DNA of 64,000 nt from Bryobacter sp. (GCA_022843625.1 JALHNH010000030.1:1-64000), one strand, 5' to 3'. Counted from the stretch's first letter, positions 42,664-51,898 are shown. The notes: generated from the letters alone by a model not told the origin. Made by a program: numbers and translations.

Positions 42664-44115
42664 ATGGCAGATCTAACACTTACAAACTCCGATCTTGATG
42701 CCATCTCGCCACGGATGGTGCTGGACAAGGGCAATCGCCCTACCGGCTACAAGGAAGTAACCGAAGACGTTGTCTCGATTATCGAGGCCAAGACACCGGT
42801 TGCATGGTGGCTTGCGTTCGTCGTCAGCTTTCTGGTGATGTGCATGCTCTTTGCCATGCTCACGTATCAGGTAATGACCGGCGTTGGCGTCTGGGGTAAT
42901 AACTCTCCCGTTGGCTGGGCCTGGGATATTACAAACTTCGTGTTCTGGATCGGTATCGGCCACGCCGGTACGCTGATCTCGGCAATTCTCTTCCTGTTCC
43001 GTCAAAAATGGCGAACGTCGATCAACCGTGCAGCCGAAGCAATGACACTGTTTGCAGTGGCTTGTGCAGGTATTTATCCTGTATTCCACGTAGGCCGTGT
43101 CTGGCGCGCTTACTGGCTCTTCCCGATTCCGAATACCGATCTCAACATGTGGCAGAACTTCCGTTCTCCGCTTCTCTGGGACGTATTTGCAATCTCGACC
43201 TACGGTACAGTTTCAGCACTTTTCTGGTATGTCGGATTAATTCCTGATCTTGCGACGGTACGTGACCGGGCAACCGGCATCCGGGCAAAAATTTACGGTT
43301 TCCTTTGCCTTGGCTGGCGCGGGTCTGCAGTTCATTGGAACAACTACGAAATGGCTTATATGCTGCTTGCGGGTTTGTCTACACCGCTAGTACTCAGCGT
43401 GCACACAATCGTTAGCTTCGACTTCGCCGTTTCCGTGCTTCCTGGCTGGCACACCACGATCTTCCCACCCTACTTCGTAGCGGGTGCCGTGTTCTCCGGT
43501 TTTGCGATGGTAATGACGCTGATGGTGATTTTCCGCAAGTGGTTCCACCTCGAACATCTTGTTACGATCAAGCACCTTGAGAACATGAATAAAATCATGC
43601 TTGTGACGGGAACCGTGGTCGGATACGCATACGGGACGGAATTTTTCATCGCCTGGTATTCGGGTAATCCTTACGAACTGTTTACGTTCAAGAATCGTGC
43701 CTTTGGGCCGTATTGGTGGGCTTACTGGTCGATGATTTCCTGTAATGTAATTTCTCCCCAGTTTTTCTGGTTCAAGAAGCTTCGCACCAACATTCCGTTC
43801 ATGTTCGTGATCTCGATCTTCATCAACATCGGAATGTGGTTTGAACGCTTCGTCATTATCGTGACGAGCTTGCACCGGGACTTCTTACCATCCAGCTGGG
43901 GTTATTTCCGGCCGACCTACGTCGACATCCTTACCTTTGTCGGTACCTTCGGCTTGTTCATGACTCTCTTCCTGCTCTTTGCCCGATTCGTCCCGATCAT
44001 TGCGATCTCAGAAATCAAGGGCGTTATTGCAGGCGACAAACATCGCAACCTGCCAGAACATGTGGAAGCGCAGTTGGCAGCCAAGCGCGATGAAATTATG
44101 AAGGTGGTGGTGTAA
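42664..44115 (+). CDS. actC: Alternative Complex III subunit C, NrfD/PsrC-like quinol-binding membrane protein
   Basis: 483 aa with about ten membrane segments. Sequence blocks include WWLAFVVSFLVMCMLFAMLTYQV, IGIGHAGTLISAILFLFRQKWRTSINRAAEAMTLFAV, FPIPNTDLNMWQNFRSPLLWDVFAI and SVHTIVSFDFAVSVLPGWHTTIFPPYFVAGAVFSGFAMV, all typical of ActC. It holds the quinol oxidation site on the periplasmic side. The operon context is unambiguous: it starts eight bases after actB and ends two bases before actD. Confidence 0.96.
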   Translation: MADLTLTNSDLDAISPRMVLDKGNRPTGYKEVTEDVVSIIEAKTPVAWWLAFVVSFLVMCMLFAMLTYQVMTGVGVWGNNSPVGWAWDITNFVFWIGIGHAGTLISAILFLFRQKWRTSINRAAEAMTLFAVACAGIYPVFHVGRVWRAYWLFPIPNTDLNMWQNFRSPLLWDVFAISTYGTVSALFWYVGLIPDLATVRDRATGIRAKIYGFLCLGWRGSAVHWNNYEMAYMLLAGLSTPLVLSVHTIVSFDFAVSVLPGWHTTIFPPYFVAGAVFSGFAMVMTLMVIFRKWFHLEHLVTIKHLENMNKIMLVTGTVVGYAYGTEFFIAWYSGNPYELFTFKNRAFGPYWWAYWSMISCNVISPQFFWFKKLRTNIPFMFVISIFINIGMWFERFVIIVTSLHRDFLPSSWGYFRPTYVDILTFVGTFGLFMTLFLLFARFVPIIAISEIKGVIAGDKHRNLPEHVEAQLAAKRDEIMKVVV

Positions 44116-44117
44116 CG

Positions 44118-44702
44118 ATGGCGATCCTCGATACCCAGGGTTTGAAAGAAATGTTTGACCCGAACGCACCCAAGCAATTGTGGGGTGTCGTTGCTGAATT
44201 CGAAGACGAAGAAGCACTGCTGAAGGCAGGCGAAGCAATTCACCACAAACACGGCTATACAAAACTGGATGCAATGACCCCGTTTCCGGTACACGGCATC
44301 GAAGCTGCAATTGGAATCCCGAGATCCATTCTAGGCTACATCGTAATCTGCATTGGACTCACGGGCACGATGACTGCAATCCTGCTGCAGTGGTGGACGG
44401 GTGCGGTAGATTATCCGCTGGTAATCGCCGGCAAGCCTTACTTTGCCTTTGAATTTGCAATGCCGATCATTTTCGAATTGAGTGTTCTGTTCTCGGCTTT
44501 TGCCTGTGTCTTTGGCATGTTTGCGCTGAACGGCCTTCCCCGTTTCTTCCATCCGACGATGCATTTTTCCAAGTTTGGACGAGCCACCGACGATGGTTTT
44601 CTGTTGGTAGTTGAAAAGAGCGACCCGAAATTTTCCGCCGTCGAAACACGCCAGTTGCTGATCAGCCTGGGCGCAACCAGCGCCGAAGTTGTGGAGAAAT
44701 AG
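44118..44702 (+). CDS. actD: Alternative Complex III subunit D (DUF3341)
   Basis: 194 aa. A soluble N-terminal part with LWGVVAEFEDEEALLKAGEAIHHKHGYTKLDAMTPFPVHG and two membrane segments (about 72-92 and 108-132) match DUF3341/ActD. The PFPVHG block is the family signature. ActD is a structural membrane subunit without cofactors. It starts two bases after the actC stop and ends six bases before actE. Confidence 0.95.
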   Translation: MAILDTQGLKEMFDPNAPKQLWGVVAEFEDEEALLKAGEAIHHKHGYTKLDAMTPFPVHGIEAAIGIPRSILGYIVICIGLTGTMTAILLQWWTGAVDYPLVIAGKPYFAFEFAMPIIFELSVLFSAFACVFGMFALNGLPRFFHPTMHFSKFGRATDDGFLLVVEKSDPKFSAVETRQLLISLGATSAEVVEK

Positions 44703-44708
44703 CCAACC

Positions 44709-45317
44709 ATGAGAATTTTCAGTTTATTAGGTTTATCGCTAATCGTCATCGGCTTGAGTGGCTGCGCCAACTTCCCCACTCGAAGCAGACCGATTGAGAT
44801 TTTCGACGATATGGATCGTCACGAGAAATACAAGGCGCAAACAATGTATCGCGGTAAAGGCCTCTTTGCCGACGACCGCTCCAATCGTATGCCGGTGGTT
44901 GGCACTGTTGCCGTGGGCCATCTCAAGGCAGACGACGCTGAATACCGCGGGATTGTCAACGGTCAATATCTGGGGAAATTACCGGTCAAAATTGACGCGG
45001 CACTACTCAAGAACGGCCAAACCAAATTTAATACCTACTGCTCCCCATGCCACGACCGGACCGGTTCTGGACAAGGCGTAGTGGCGAAGCGATCGTTGTG
45101 GTTGCCGACCAATCTTCACGAAGATCGAGTCGTAGCCATGCCGGATGGCGAAATCTACGACGTCATTTCAAATGGCCGCCGCACCATGCACGGATACCGA
45201 TTCCAGGTACTCGAAGCCGACCGTTGGGCGATCGTGGCTTATGTTCGCGCCTTGCAACGGAGCGATCGCGGAACCATCGAAGAAGTACCCGCCGAACTGC
45301 GGGCGGATCTCCGCTAA
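44709..45317 (+). CDS. actE: Alternative Complex III subunit E, monohaem lipoprotein cytochrome c
   Basis: 202 aa. A lipobox-type leader (LIVIGLSGCAN) indicates a lipid anchor at Cys18 or so. A single haem motif CSPCH lies mid-protein, with the distal Met probably in RTMHGYRF near the C-terminus, followed by DRWAIVAYVRALQRS, the usual cytochrome c closing helix. ActE carries electrons beside ActA toward the oxidase. It sits between actD and actF. Confidence 0.94.
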   Translation: MRIFSLLGLSLIVIGLSGCANFPTRSRPIEIFDDMDRHEKYKAQTMYRGKGLFADDRSNRMPVVGTVAVGHLKADDAEYRGIVNGQYLGKLPVKIDAALLKNGQTKFNTYCSPCHDRTGSGQGVVAKRSLWLPTNLHEDRVVAMPDGEIYDVISNGRRTMHGYRFQVLEADRWAIVAYVRALQRSDRGTIEEVPAELRADLR

Positions 45318-45341
45318 GGCGGCATAGGAAAGAGAAAGCAT

Positions 45342-46547
45342 ATGGCAGCACATTCCCATCACGCCGAACTCGACAATTTCAATCTGGACGCAGGTCTGTG
45401 GGCGCGAGTCCGCAATATTATCCTGTTTGTATTCCTGTTGAGCGCCGTAGCAACTGGCGCCGGTTTCTTTATCGATCAAAAGCAGTTTTTCCACAGCTAT
45501 CTAGCTGGTTTTATGTGGGGCACACGCATTCTGCTTGGAGCTCTGTTTTTCCTACTGGCTGGCTATCTGGCTGGAGCAGCATGGAACGTTACTGTTCGCC
45601 GCTTCGCGGAAACTATGGCTGCAACTTTGCCTTATGGGATCATTCTGTTTATCCCTGTTGCTCTGGGCATCCATGACCTTTACCACTGGTCACACCCGGA
45701 GGCCGTCGCGCATGACGCAATTCTGCAGGGCAAGGCAGTCTGGCTGAATCCGCAATTTTTCATGATTCGCGCAGTCATCTACTTCGCCATCTGGACCTTT
45801 TTTGCCTGGGGCGTATATCGAAACTCCACGGCGATGGACAAAGACAAGAACATCCAGCACATGCATTCCAATTCGCGATATGCGGCTCCTGGTATGCTAC
45901 TGGTGTTTCTGGCCACCAGCTTTGCGGCCTTCGACTGGCTGATGAGCCTCGATCCTCACTGGTTTTCCACCATGTACGGTATTTACATTTACGCGGGCGG
46001 TGGCTTGGCCTCGATGTGTACTTTGGTTCTCATCTCTCTCGGCTTCCGTCGGGCAGGCGTTTTGAAGAACTCGATCACTCTCGAGCACTATCATGATCTT
46101 GGCAAGTGGATGTTTGCGATTACGGTCTTCTGGACCTACGTCAGCTTCAGCCAGTACATGTTGTACTGGTATGCCAACATCCCGGAAGAAACCATCTGGT
46201 TCAAACACCGCTTCGTGGGAAGCTGGTTGTCGGTTTCGAAGTTCATCGTCTTCGGACACTTCCTGTTTCCGCTTTTCTTCCTCATCACACGCAAGACCAA
46301 ACGCAACCTCGGCACACTCGCGTTCATGGCGGTTTGGCTGCTGCTGATGGATTACCTTGATATTCACTGGAATGTGATGCCTACTCTGCACCCAACCGGC
46401 TTTGCACCGCACTGGATGGATATCACTGCCCCTATCGCTATTGCCAGTTTCTACGGTTTCTTCTTTTGGAACCGCTTGAAGCAACACGCGATTGTTCCCG
46501 TTGGCGATGTTCGCCTCTACCAAGCCCTTGCGCACCACCAAGTCTAG
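45342..46547 (+). CDS. actF: Alternative Complex III subunit F, membrane subunit
   Basis: 401 aa with about ten membrane segments. Recognisable blocks are FHSYLAGFMWGTRILLGALFFL, WSHPEAVAHDAILQGKAVWLNPQFFMIRAVIYFAIWTFFAW, FAAFDWLMSLDPHWFSTMYGIYIYAGG and LPTLHP-like TLHPTGFAPHWMDI. ActF is related to ActC and is proposed to help in proton translocation. It starts 24 bases after actE with GGAAAGAGAAAG as a purine-rich RBS region. Confidence 0.95.
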   Translation: MAAHSHHAELDNFNLDAGLWARVRNIILFVFLLSAVATGAGFFIDQKQFFHSYLAGFMWGTRILLGALFFLLAGYLAGAAWNVTVRRFAETMAATLPYGIILFIPVALGIHDLYHWSHPEAVAHDAILQGKAVWLNPQFFMIRAVIYFAIWTFFAWGVYRNSTAMDKDKNIQHMHSNSRYAAPGMLLVFLATSFAAFDWLMSLDPHWFSTMYGIYIYAGGGLASMCTLVLISLGFRRAGVLKNSITLEHYHDLGKWMFAITVFWTYVSFSQYMLYWYANIPEETIWFKHRFVGSWLSVSKFIVFGHFLFPLFFLITRKTKRNLGTLAFMAVWLLLMDYLDIHWNVMPTLHPTGFAPHWMDITAPIAIASFYGFFFWNRLKQHAIVPVGDVRLYQALAHHQV

Positions 46548-46562
46548 GAGAATAGAGAACCC

Positions 46563-47069
46563 ATGTCTGAACCAAAGCCCATTAAAGCTCTCACTCCCGA
46601 AGAGGCTCTGATCGTCGGTTATGAACGAAGCGAACCCAATGCTCTTCAAATTGGTGCATTGACTGTTGTAATTGTTTTCACAATCATTGCCACCTGTTTT
46701 GCAGTTTATTACTGGTATGTAGGCCAACTCGAATACACCCGCCACATGGAAATGGAAATTCCCATTTGGCAGGAATATAAAGATGTTCGAGCCTACGAAA
46801 CACAACGTCTCACCCAGTACAAATTCATTGACAAAGCCAAAGGTAGCGTTCAATTGCCCATCGAGCGCTCCATGGATCTGCTGATTCAAGAAGCAAACAC
46901 AGGAAAAAGCTTCTATGGCGGCGTAAATTCCGCTTTAAAGCCGTATGAAGTAGATCCGGGGCTTCAGGCAGTCATCGATAAAGCATTAGGGAAGGCGCCG
47001 ACAATTGTCGCCCCTCCTGCCGACACCGCTCCAGCAGCGAAGACTGAAGCCAAGACCGAAAAGAAGTAA
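46563..47069 (+). CDS. One-TM protein of unknown function inside the ACIII/cox operon
   Basis: 168 aa, not recognised as a named family. One membrane segment (about 28-50, IGALTVVIVFTIIATCFAVYYWY) is followed by a periplasmic part with EYKDVRAYETQRLTQYKFIDKAKGSVQLPIERSMDLLI and a Lys/Ala/Pro-rich tail (KAPTIVAPPADTAPAAKTEAK). There are no haem motifs and the only Cys (about 43) lies in the TM helix. The position between actF and sco, with 15- and 9-base gaps, suggests an accessory ACIII or oxidase subunit or an assembly factor. Confidence 0.85.
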   Translation: MSEPKPIKALTPEEALIVGYERSEPNALQIGALTVVIVFTIIATCFAVYYWYVGQLEYTRHMEMEIPIWQEYKDVRAYETQRLTQYKFIDKAKGSVQLPIERSMDLLIQEANTGKSFYGGVNSALKPYEVDPGLQAVIDKALGKAPTIVAPPADTAPAAKTEAKTEKK

Positions 47070-47078
47070 TTTAAAACC

Positions 47079-48005
47079 ATGAACCTCGTTTTCCACCAGA
47101 TCAGCCTCGCGGCAGCCATCACACTGGCTCCGATGAGCCTCTTTGGCCAAAACGAGATCATGGGAATGCCCAAGAACGCGGCCGAGAGAGCACGTGCGCT
47201 TGAAGACAAGAAGACTTCCCTACCCCGCGAAATGAGTGGGGTTGGAATTGACGAGCAGCTCGGTAAATCGGTAGATCTCAACTTAACTTTTGTCGCCGAG
47301 GGAGGCAAAGTACGCAAGCTTGGCGATTACTTCTCGAGCGGCCGTCCTGTCATTTTGAACCTGGTTTATTATCGGTGTCCGATGTTATGCAACCTGACCC
47401 TGAATGCTCAGGTAAATGTGTTGAAGGAATTGGCCTGGTCCCCGGGAAAAGAGTTCGATGTTGTCACCATATCGATCGATCCGACTGAAACCCCGGAAAT
47501 GGCTGAAGATAAGAAAGCCGCTTACATGAGCAACTTTGACCGCCCGGTTTCAGGCGGCTGGCACTTCCTGGTTGATCATTCGGGCAATGTAAAAAAACTC
47601 GCGGCCCAGGTTGGATTTAAGTACAACTATGATCCCGCTCAAAAGCAATACGCTCACAGTGCTGCGATTATGGTGCTGAGTCCAAAAGGTATGGTTTCCC
47701 GTTATCTGTACGGGATCAAATTTAAAGAGCGGGATCTTCGGTTGGCATTAACCGAGGCATCCGGCAACAAGTTTGGTGTCAGCTTTGAGAAGATCATGCT
47801 GATGTGTTTTCACTACGACCCCAGTGCAAAGTCGTATGTGCTGTTTGCCACCAACGTCATGCGTCTAGGCGGTTTTTTGGTGGTGTTAGCCTTAGGAACA
47901 TTCCTGTTTCGCTTTTGGAGGCAGGAGTATTTGACGCGAAAGAACCGTATCAGCAGCAGCACCTCGCTGGTACCTGCTATCCCGACGAGTGAGAGTCACA
48001 CTTAA
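47079..48005 (+). CDS. SCO1/SenC family copper chaperone for cytochrome oxidase
   Basis: 308 aa. Signal peptide (about 1-23), a thioredoxin-fold SCO domain with copper ligands C100-PML-C104 (YYRCPMLCNLTLN) and His193 in QYAHSAAIMV, and a C-terminal membrane segment (about 263-285). SCO proteins insert copper into the CuA site of subunit II. The ATG overlaps the operon spacing by nine bases after the one-TM gene, and its stop TAA overlaps the coxB ATG by one base (TAATG), tying its translation to its client subunit. Confidence 0.94.
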   Translation: MNLVFHQISLAAAITLAPMSLFGQNEIMGMPKNAAERARALEDKKTSLPREMSGVGIDEQLGKSVDLNLTFVAEGGKVRKLGDYFSSGRPVILNLVYYRCPMLCNLTLNAQVNVLKELAWSPGKEFDVVTISIDPTETPEMAEDKKAAYMSNFDRPVSGGWHFLVDHSGNVKKLAAQVGFKYNYDPAQKQYAHSAAIMVLSPKGMVSRYLYGIKFKERDLRLALTEASGNKFGVSFEKIMLMCFHYDPSAKSYVLFATNVMRLGGFLVVLALGTFLFRFWRQEYLTRKNRISSSTSLVPAIPTSESHT

Positions 48006-48949
48006 TGAATACCTGGTTAAGAAATCTATTCCTTCCCAACGCTTCAAGCATTAAGGCTGAAGGCGTTGATGATCTGTTCATGTTCATTTTATGGTTGAAC
48101 ATATTGTTCTTTTTGTTGATCGCGGTGGTCACTATTGGATTTTGCATCCAGTACAAACGGCGTTCTGCAAATCAGAAGACGGCGCATATTGAACACAGCA
48201 CCTCTCTGGAGCTTACCTGGACCATTCTGCCCTTGATTCTTTGTATGATCGTTTTCTTTTGGGGATTCAACACCTACATGCAAGCTGCAGTGGCTCCCGA
48301 CGGGGCCATGGAGATTCAGGTCACCGCCAAAAAGTGGATTTGGACTTTCGGATATCCAGACGGCTCAGTTGCGATTGGCAAACTCTGGGTGCCTGTAAAC
48401 AAACCAGTTCGCGTAATCATGCACTCTGAAGATGTATTGCATGCGTTTTTTGTTCCAGCATTCCGGGTCAAGGCAGACGTTTTACCAAATCGATACACCG
48501 AGACCTGGTTTCAGGCTACGGCAGTCGGGGATTATGTAATCCCCTGTACCGAATACTGTGGCAAGGGCCATTCCGAAATGAAAGCCATTGTCAGGGTCGT
48601 TTCACAACAAGACTATGAAAAATTCCTCGAAGAAGGCGATCCCGAAGAAAAAGGGATGCCACCCGAGAAACTCGGCGCAAATCTGTATGTCAATTTAGGT
48701 TGCTCGACCTGCCACTCCATCGACGGCAGCAAGGGCCAGGGTCCAAGCTGGAAAGGCATCTACAGCGCTCAACATAAGATGGTAGATGGCAAACAGTTTA
48801 ATGTGGATGAAAACTACATCCGCACATCCATTTTGCAGCCTCAGGCCATGGTGGTCGAAGGCTATCAGGGAATCATGCCCAGCTATCAGGGCCAGATTCG
48901 GGAACGGCAACTTGTCGCGCTGATTGCGTACATCAAGTCGCTGAAGTAA
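48005..48949 (+). CDS. coxB: Cytochrome c oxidase subunit II with fused cytochrome c domain (caa3-type)
   Basis: 314 aa. Two N-terminal membrane segments (about 23-48 and 68-90), a CuA domain with ligands His146, Cys181, Cys185, His189 and Met192 (CTEYCGKGHSEM), then a C-terminal cytochrome c domain with haem motif CSTCH (233-237) and closing helix RQLVALIAYIKSLK. The fused haem c identifies a caa3-type oxidase that takes electrons directly from ACIII haems. It starts on the last base of the sco stop codon. Confidence 0.96.
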   Translation: MNTWLRNLFLPNASSIKAEGVDDLFMFILWLNILFFLLIAVVTIGFCIQYKRRSANQKTAHIEHSTSLELTWTILPLILCMIVFFWGFNTYMQAAVAPDGAMEIQVTAKKWIWTFGYPDGSVAIGKLWVPVNKPVRVIMHSEDVLHAFFVPAFRVKADVLPNRYTETWFQATAVGDYVIPCTEYCGKGHSEMKAIVRVVSQQDYEKFLEEGDPEEKGMPPEKLGANLYVNLGCSTCHSIDGSKGQGPSWKGIYSAQHKMVDGKQFNVDENYIRTSILQPQAMVVEGYQGIMPSYQGQIRERQLVALIAYIKSLK

Positions 48950-48984
48950 AGAAAGAAATAGGGAGAATTCAGAGGTAACGAATC

Positions 48985-50637
48985 ATGGCAGACGTAATTG
49001 CTTCCCCCGCCGTTCATACGGCCGATCACGCACATCACGCAGATTATCTGACGGATCCGGCTCATCAAGGAATCTGGTCGTGGATGACGACAGTCGATCA
49101 CAAACGACTGGGCGTCATGTATCTTTGGGCTGTCCTGGCGGCATTTTTTGTCGGGGGCATTTTTGCCTTGCTAGTCCGTCTTGAACTCATGCATCCCGGC
49201 GAAGACTTCATGAATGCTGAGCAATATAATCAGGCGTTCACCCTTCACGGGGCGATCATGGTGTTTCTCTTCATCATTCCCTCCATTCCTGCGGCGATGG
49301 GTAACTTCATCATGCCCTTAATGCTAGGGGCAAAAGACGTTGCTTTCCCTCGGTTGAATCTGGCCAGTTTCTGGGTTTATGTACTTGGTGCAGTCATGGC
49401 CGTGACTTCGATCCTGGTTGGCGGCGTTGACACGGGTTGGACGTTTTACACCCCTTACTCAACGAGTACAGGCGGTGCTGTCACTATGATGACGATGTCC
49501 GTCTTTGTGCTGGGCTTCAGCTCGATCTTTACTGGAATCAACTTTATCGCGACCGTACACAAACTGAGAGCGCCGGGCATGGGCTGGTTCCAACTGCCTC
49601 TCTTTGTGTGGGGCATCTACGCCACCGCAATTATTCAGGTGCTGGCCACTCCCGTACTCGGAATTACCATGGTTCTACTGATCATGGAACGAGCTTTCAA
49701 CATCGGCATTTTTGATGCCCAAATTGGCGGCGATCCGGTTCTTTTCCAGCACTTCTTCTGGTTCTATTCCCACCCGGCCGTTTACATTATGATTCTCCCC
49801 GGCATGGCAATTATCTCGGAGATCATCCCTACCTTCAGCCGTCGTACCATCTTTGGTTACCGCCTGATCGCACTCAGCTCGGTGGCCATCGCCTTGATCG
49901 GCTTCCTGGTTTGGGGACATCACATGTTCACCTCTGGTGAAAGCGCACTTGCTGCTTCGATCTTCAGCTTCCTTACCTTCCTGGTTGCAATTCCATCGGG
50001 AATCAAGGTTTTCAACTGGATGGCGACTATGTACAAGGCTTCGATTTCACTCCAAACTCCAATGCTCTACGCAGTAAGCTTTCTCTTATTGTTTGGAATT
50101 GGCGGATTGACGGGAATCTTCCTCGGTGCTCTCAGCGTCGACATCCACCTTCACGATACCTACTTTGTGGTTGCTCACTTCCATTACGTCATGATGGGCG
50201 GTACTGTGATTGCCTTCCTCGGTGGCCTCCACTACTGGTGGTCGAAGATGTTCGGCCGCATGTATAACGAAAGAATTGGCCAGATTGCCTGTGTCATCGT
50301 ATTCATCGGATTCAACATGACCTTCCTTACCCAATTCTTTATGGGCAGTCAGGGTATGCCACGCCGTTATTACACTTATCTGGACCAGTTCCAACCGTTG
50401 CATCAGTTTTCAACTTTTGGTAGCTGGGTATTAGGAGCTGGACTTTTGATCGCAGCCGTAAACCTCTTCAGCTCATTGCGCGGCCCCAAAAACGCACCGG
50501 CCAACCCCTGGGGCGGAACGACACTCGAGTGGCAGACACAAACGCCGCCTATCACTCACAACTTTGTTGGTCAGCCTTCTATTGAACACAACCCTTACGA
50601 TTACCGCCACTTCAAAATTCCGACGGACGCGGTTTAA
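48985..50637 (+). CDS. coxA: Cytochrome c oxidase subunit I, A2-type
   Basis: 550 aa with twelve or so membrane segments. It carries haem a, haem a3 and CuB, reduces O2 to water and pumps protons. Signatures include NQAFTLHGAIMVFLFIIPSIPAAMGNF, the CuB/Tyr helix starting FWFYSHPAVYIMILPG and VWGHHMFTSG. The helix VI motif is Y261-S262-H263-P264-A265 instead of GHPEVY; absence of that Glu with a YS pair is the described A2 signature. HDTYFVVAHFHYVMMGG supplies haem ligands. Strong operon context between coxB and coxC. Confidence 0.97.
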   Translation: MADVIASPAVHTADHAHHADYLTDPAHQGIWSWMTTVDHKRLGVMYLWAVLAAFFVGGIFALLVRLELMHPGEDFMNAEQYNQAFTLHGAIMVFLFIIPSIPAAMGNFIMPLMLGAKDVAFPRLNLASFWVYVLGAVMAVTSILVGGVDTGWTFYTPYSTSTGGAVTMMTMSVFVLGFSSIFTGINFIATVHKLRAPGMGWFQLPLFVWGIYATAIIQVLATPVLGITMVLLIMERAFNIGIFDAQIGGDPVLFQHFFWFYSHPAVYIMILPGMAIISEIIPTFSRRTIFGYRLIALSSVAIALIGFLVWGHHMFTSGESALAASIFSFLTFLVAIPSGIKVFNWMATMYKASISLQTPMLYAVSFLLLFGIGGLTGIFLGALSVDIHLHDTYFVVAHFHYVMMGGTVIAFLGGLHYWWSKMFGRMYNERIGQIACVIVFIGFNMTFLTQFFMGSQGMPRRYYTYLDQFQPLHQFSTFGSWVLGAGLLIAAVNLFSSLRGPKNAPANPWGGTTLEWQTQTPPITHNFVGQPSIEHNPYDYRHFKIPTDAV

Positions 50638-50658
50638 GGAAAAGCGAGAGATTACCAA

Positions 50659-51357
50659 ATGAGTCAAGCGCACGAAGCGAGTCTGACAAACCACGACGAC
50701 CATGCCCATGGTCATCACCCTTTCCATCAACACCACTTCGCCACGATGGAGCAGCAGTTTGATGCTTCCAAGATTGGCATGTGGCTCTTTCTGGCAACGG
50801 AAATTTTGCTCTTCGGAGGCCTCTTTGTCGGCTTCGGAATCATGCAAGCCCGGCATACAGAGGCCTTCATTGCCGGACACCATCATCTCGACTGGCAAAT
50901 GGGAGCACTTAACACATGCTTCCTCCTGATCAGTTCGTTCACTATGGTTATGGCTGTGTGGGCAGCCAGCAACAACAAGAACGGCAACAAGCAAAAGATC
51001 CTAGTCACAAATTTATTGCTCACCCTCGGATTTGCGGGCGGCTTCATGGTAGTGAAGTACTTTGAATACAGTCACAAATTCCATGACGGCCTGCTGCCTG
51101 GAAAGTTTTTCCACTACACCGGGCCGGACTTGGTCCCCAACATGTTCGTATTCTTCAGCTTCTACTTCATGATGACCGGACTGCACGGCTTCCACGTTTT
51201 GGGCGGAATGGGCGCGATCACATATTTGATCATTCGTTCCATCAAAGGCGACTACAACAGCGAGTACTTTACACCGGTCGATTTGATCGGCCTCTACTGG
51301 CACTTAGTCGATCTGATCTGGATCTACCTTTTCCCACTTTTATACCTGATTAGCTAA
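50659..51357 (+). CDS. coxC: Cytochrome c oxidase subunit III
   Basis: 232 aa, about five membrane segments after a His-rich N-terminus (HDDHAHGHHPFHQHHF). Family blocks: KIGMWLFLATEILLFGGLFVGFGIM, DWQMGALNTCFLLISSFTMVMAVWAA, FVFFSFYFMMTGLHGFHVLGGMG and YWHLVDLIWIYLFPLLYLIS. Subunit III stabilises subunit I and its proton uptake. The His-rich leader may bind metal, but that is only suggested by composition. It begins 21 bases after coxA. Confidence 0.95.
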   Translation: MSQAHEASLTNHDDHAHGHHPFHQHHFATMEQQFDASKIGMWLFLATEILLFGGLFVGFGIMQARHTEAFIAGHHHLDWQMGALNTCFLLISSFTMVMAVWAASNNKNGNKQKILVTNLLLTLGFAGGFMVVKYFEYSHKFHDGLLPGKFFHYTGPDLVPNMFVFFSFYFMMTGLHGFHVLGGMGAITYLIIRSIKGDYNSEYFTPVDLIGLYWHLVDLIWIYLFPLLYLIS

Positions 51358-51377
51358 ACGGAGATTTGAATAGACGT

Positions 51378-51836
51378 ATGAGCACTCACAGCGAAACTAT
51401 CGGCCACGGTCACGGCGAGGAAACACACGAGCATGGCTGGAAGGGCTATCTCTACATCCTGCTAATTTTGCTTTTCCTGACCATCATCACAGTCACAGCA
51501 TCGAGAATCGATTTCGGCTCCTCAACGGCCAACGTCGTTATTGCAATGACGATCGCGACGATTAAGGCAACTCTGGTTGCTCTTTTCTTCATGCACCTCA
51601 AAGACGACAAGCCGATCAACGGATTGATTTTCGTCAGTACCCTGCTCTTCCTCGCCGTCTTCCTTGGTTTTTGTTTGGTAGACGCGGATACGAGATTCGA
51701 TACACGTCCCGCAACCTACAAAGGACCAGTGGATCAGATGGCACTTCCCACGCTCGACGTGGACAAGCCCGTCGCGGCTCCGGCACCAGTTGCACCCGCC
51801 GCACCTGCCGGCGAACATGGAGCAGCCAAGCATTAA
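51378..51836 (+). CDS. coxD: Cytochrome c oxidase subunit IV-like protein
   Basis: 152 aa from ATG 51378. It has three membrane segments (YLYILLILLFLTIITVTAS, ATVVIAMTIATIKATLVALFFMHLKDD-type helix and LIFVSTLLFLAVFLGFCLVD), the pattern of prokaryotic COX subunit IV (CtaF/CoxD), plus a His-rich start and an Ala/Pro-rich C-terminal tail. The gene closes the operon; a terminator-like hairpin lies 22 bases downstream. An in-frame TTG at 51366 is an alternative start with closer GGAG spacing. Confidence 0.9.
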   Translation: MSTHSETIGHGHGEETHEHGWKGYLYILLILLFLTIITVTASRIDFGSSTANVVIAMTIATIKATLVALFFMHLKDDKPINGLIFVSTLLFLAVFLGFCLVDADTRFDTRPATYKGPVDQMALPTLDVDKPVAAPAPVAPAAPAGEHGAAKH

Positions 51837-51857
51837 CTGGTCTGGATTTCAAAGTCA

Positions 51858-51898
51858 AGCCGCCCCGGTTGCTTACGCGCCGCGGGCGGCTCCTGTTT
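51858..51898 (+). terminator. Rho-independent-type terminator after the cox operon
   Basis: AGCCGCCC (51858-51865) pairs with GGGCGGCT (51884-51891), and CGG/CCG inside can extend the stem past a bulged C. A CCTGTTTT tract follows. The U-run is short but the stem is strong and lies 22 bases after the coxD stop. Confidence 0.5.

Noticed and set aside
41423..42679. 418-aa minus-strand ORF
   Set aside because: Antisense to actB, which has strong iron-sulfur motifs.
45897..46889. 330-aa minus-strand ORF
   Set aside because: Antisense to actF and the one-TM gene; no start context or domain.
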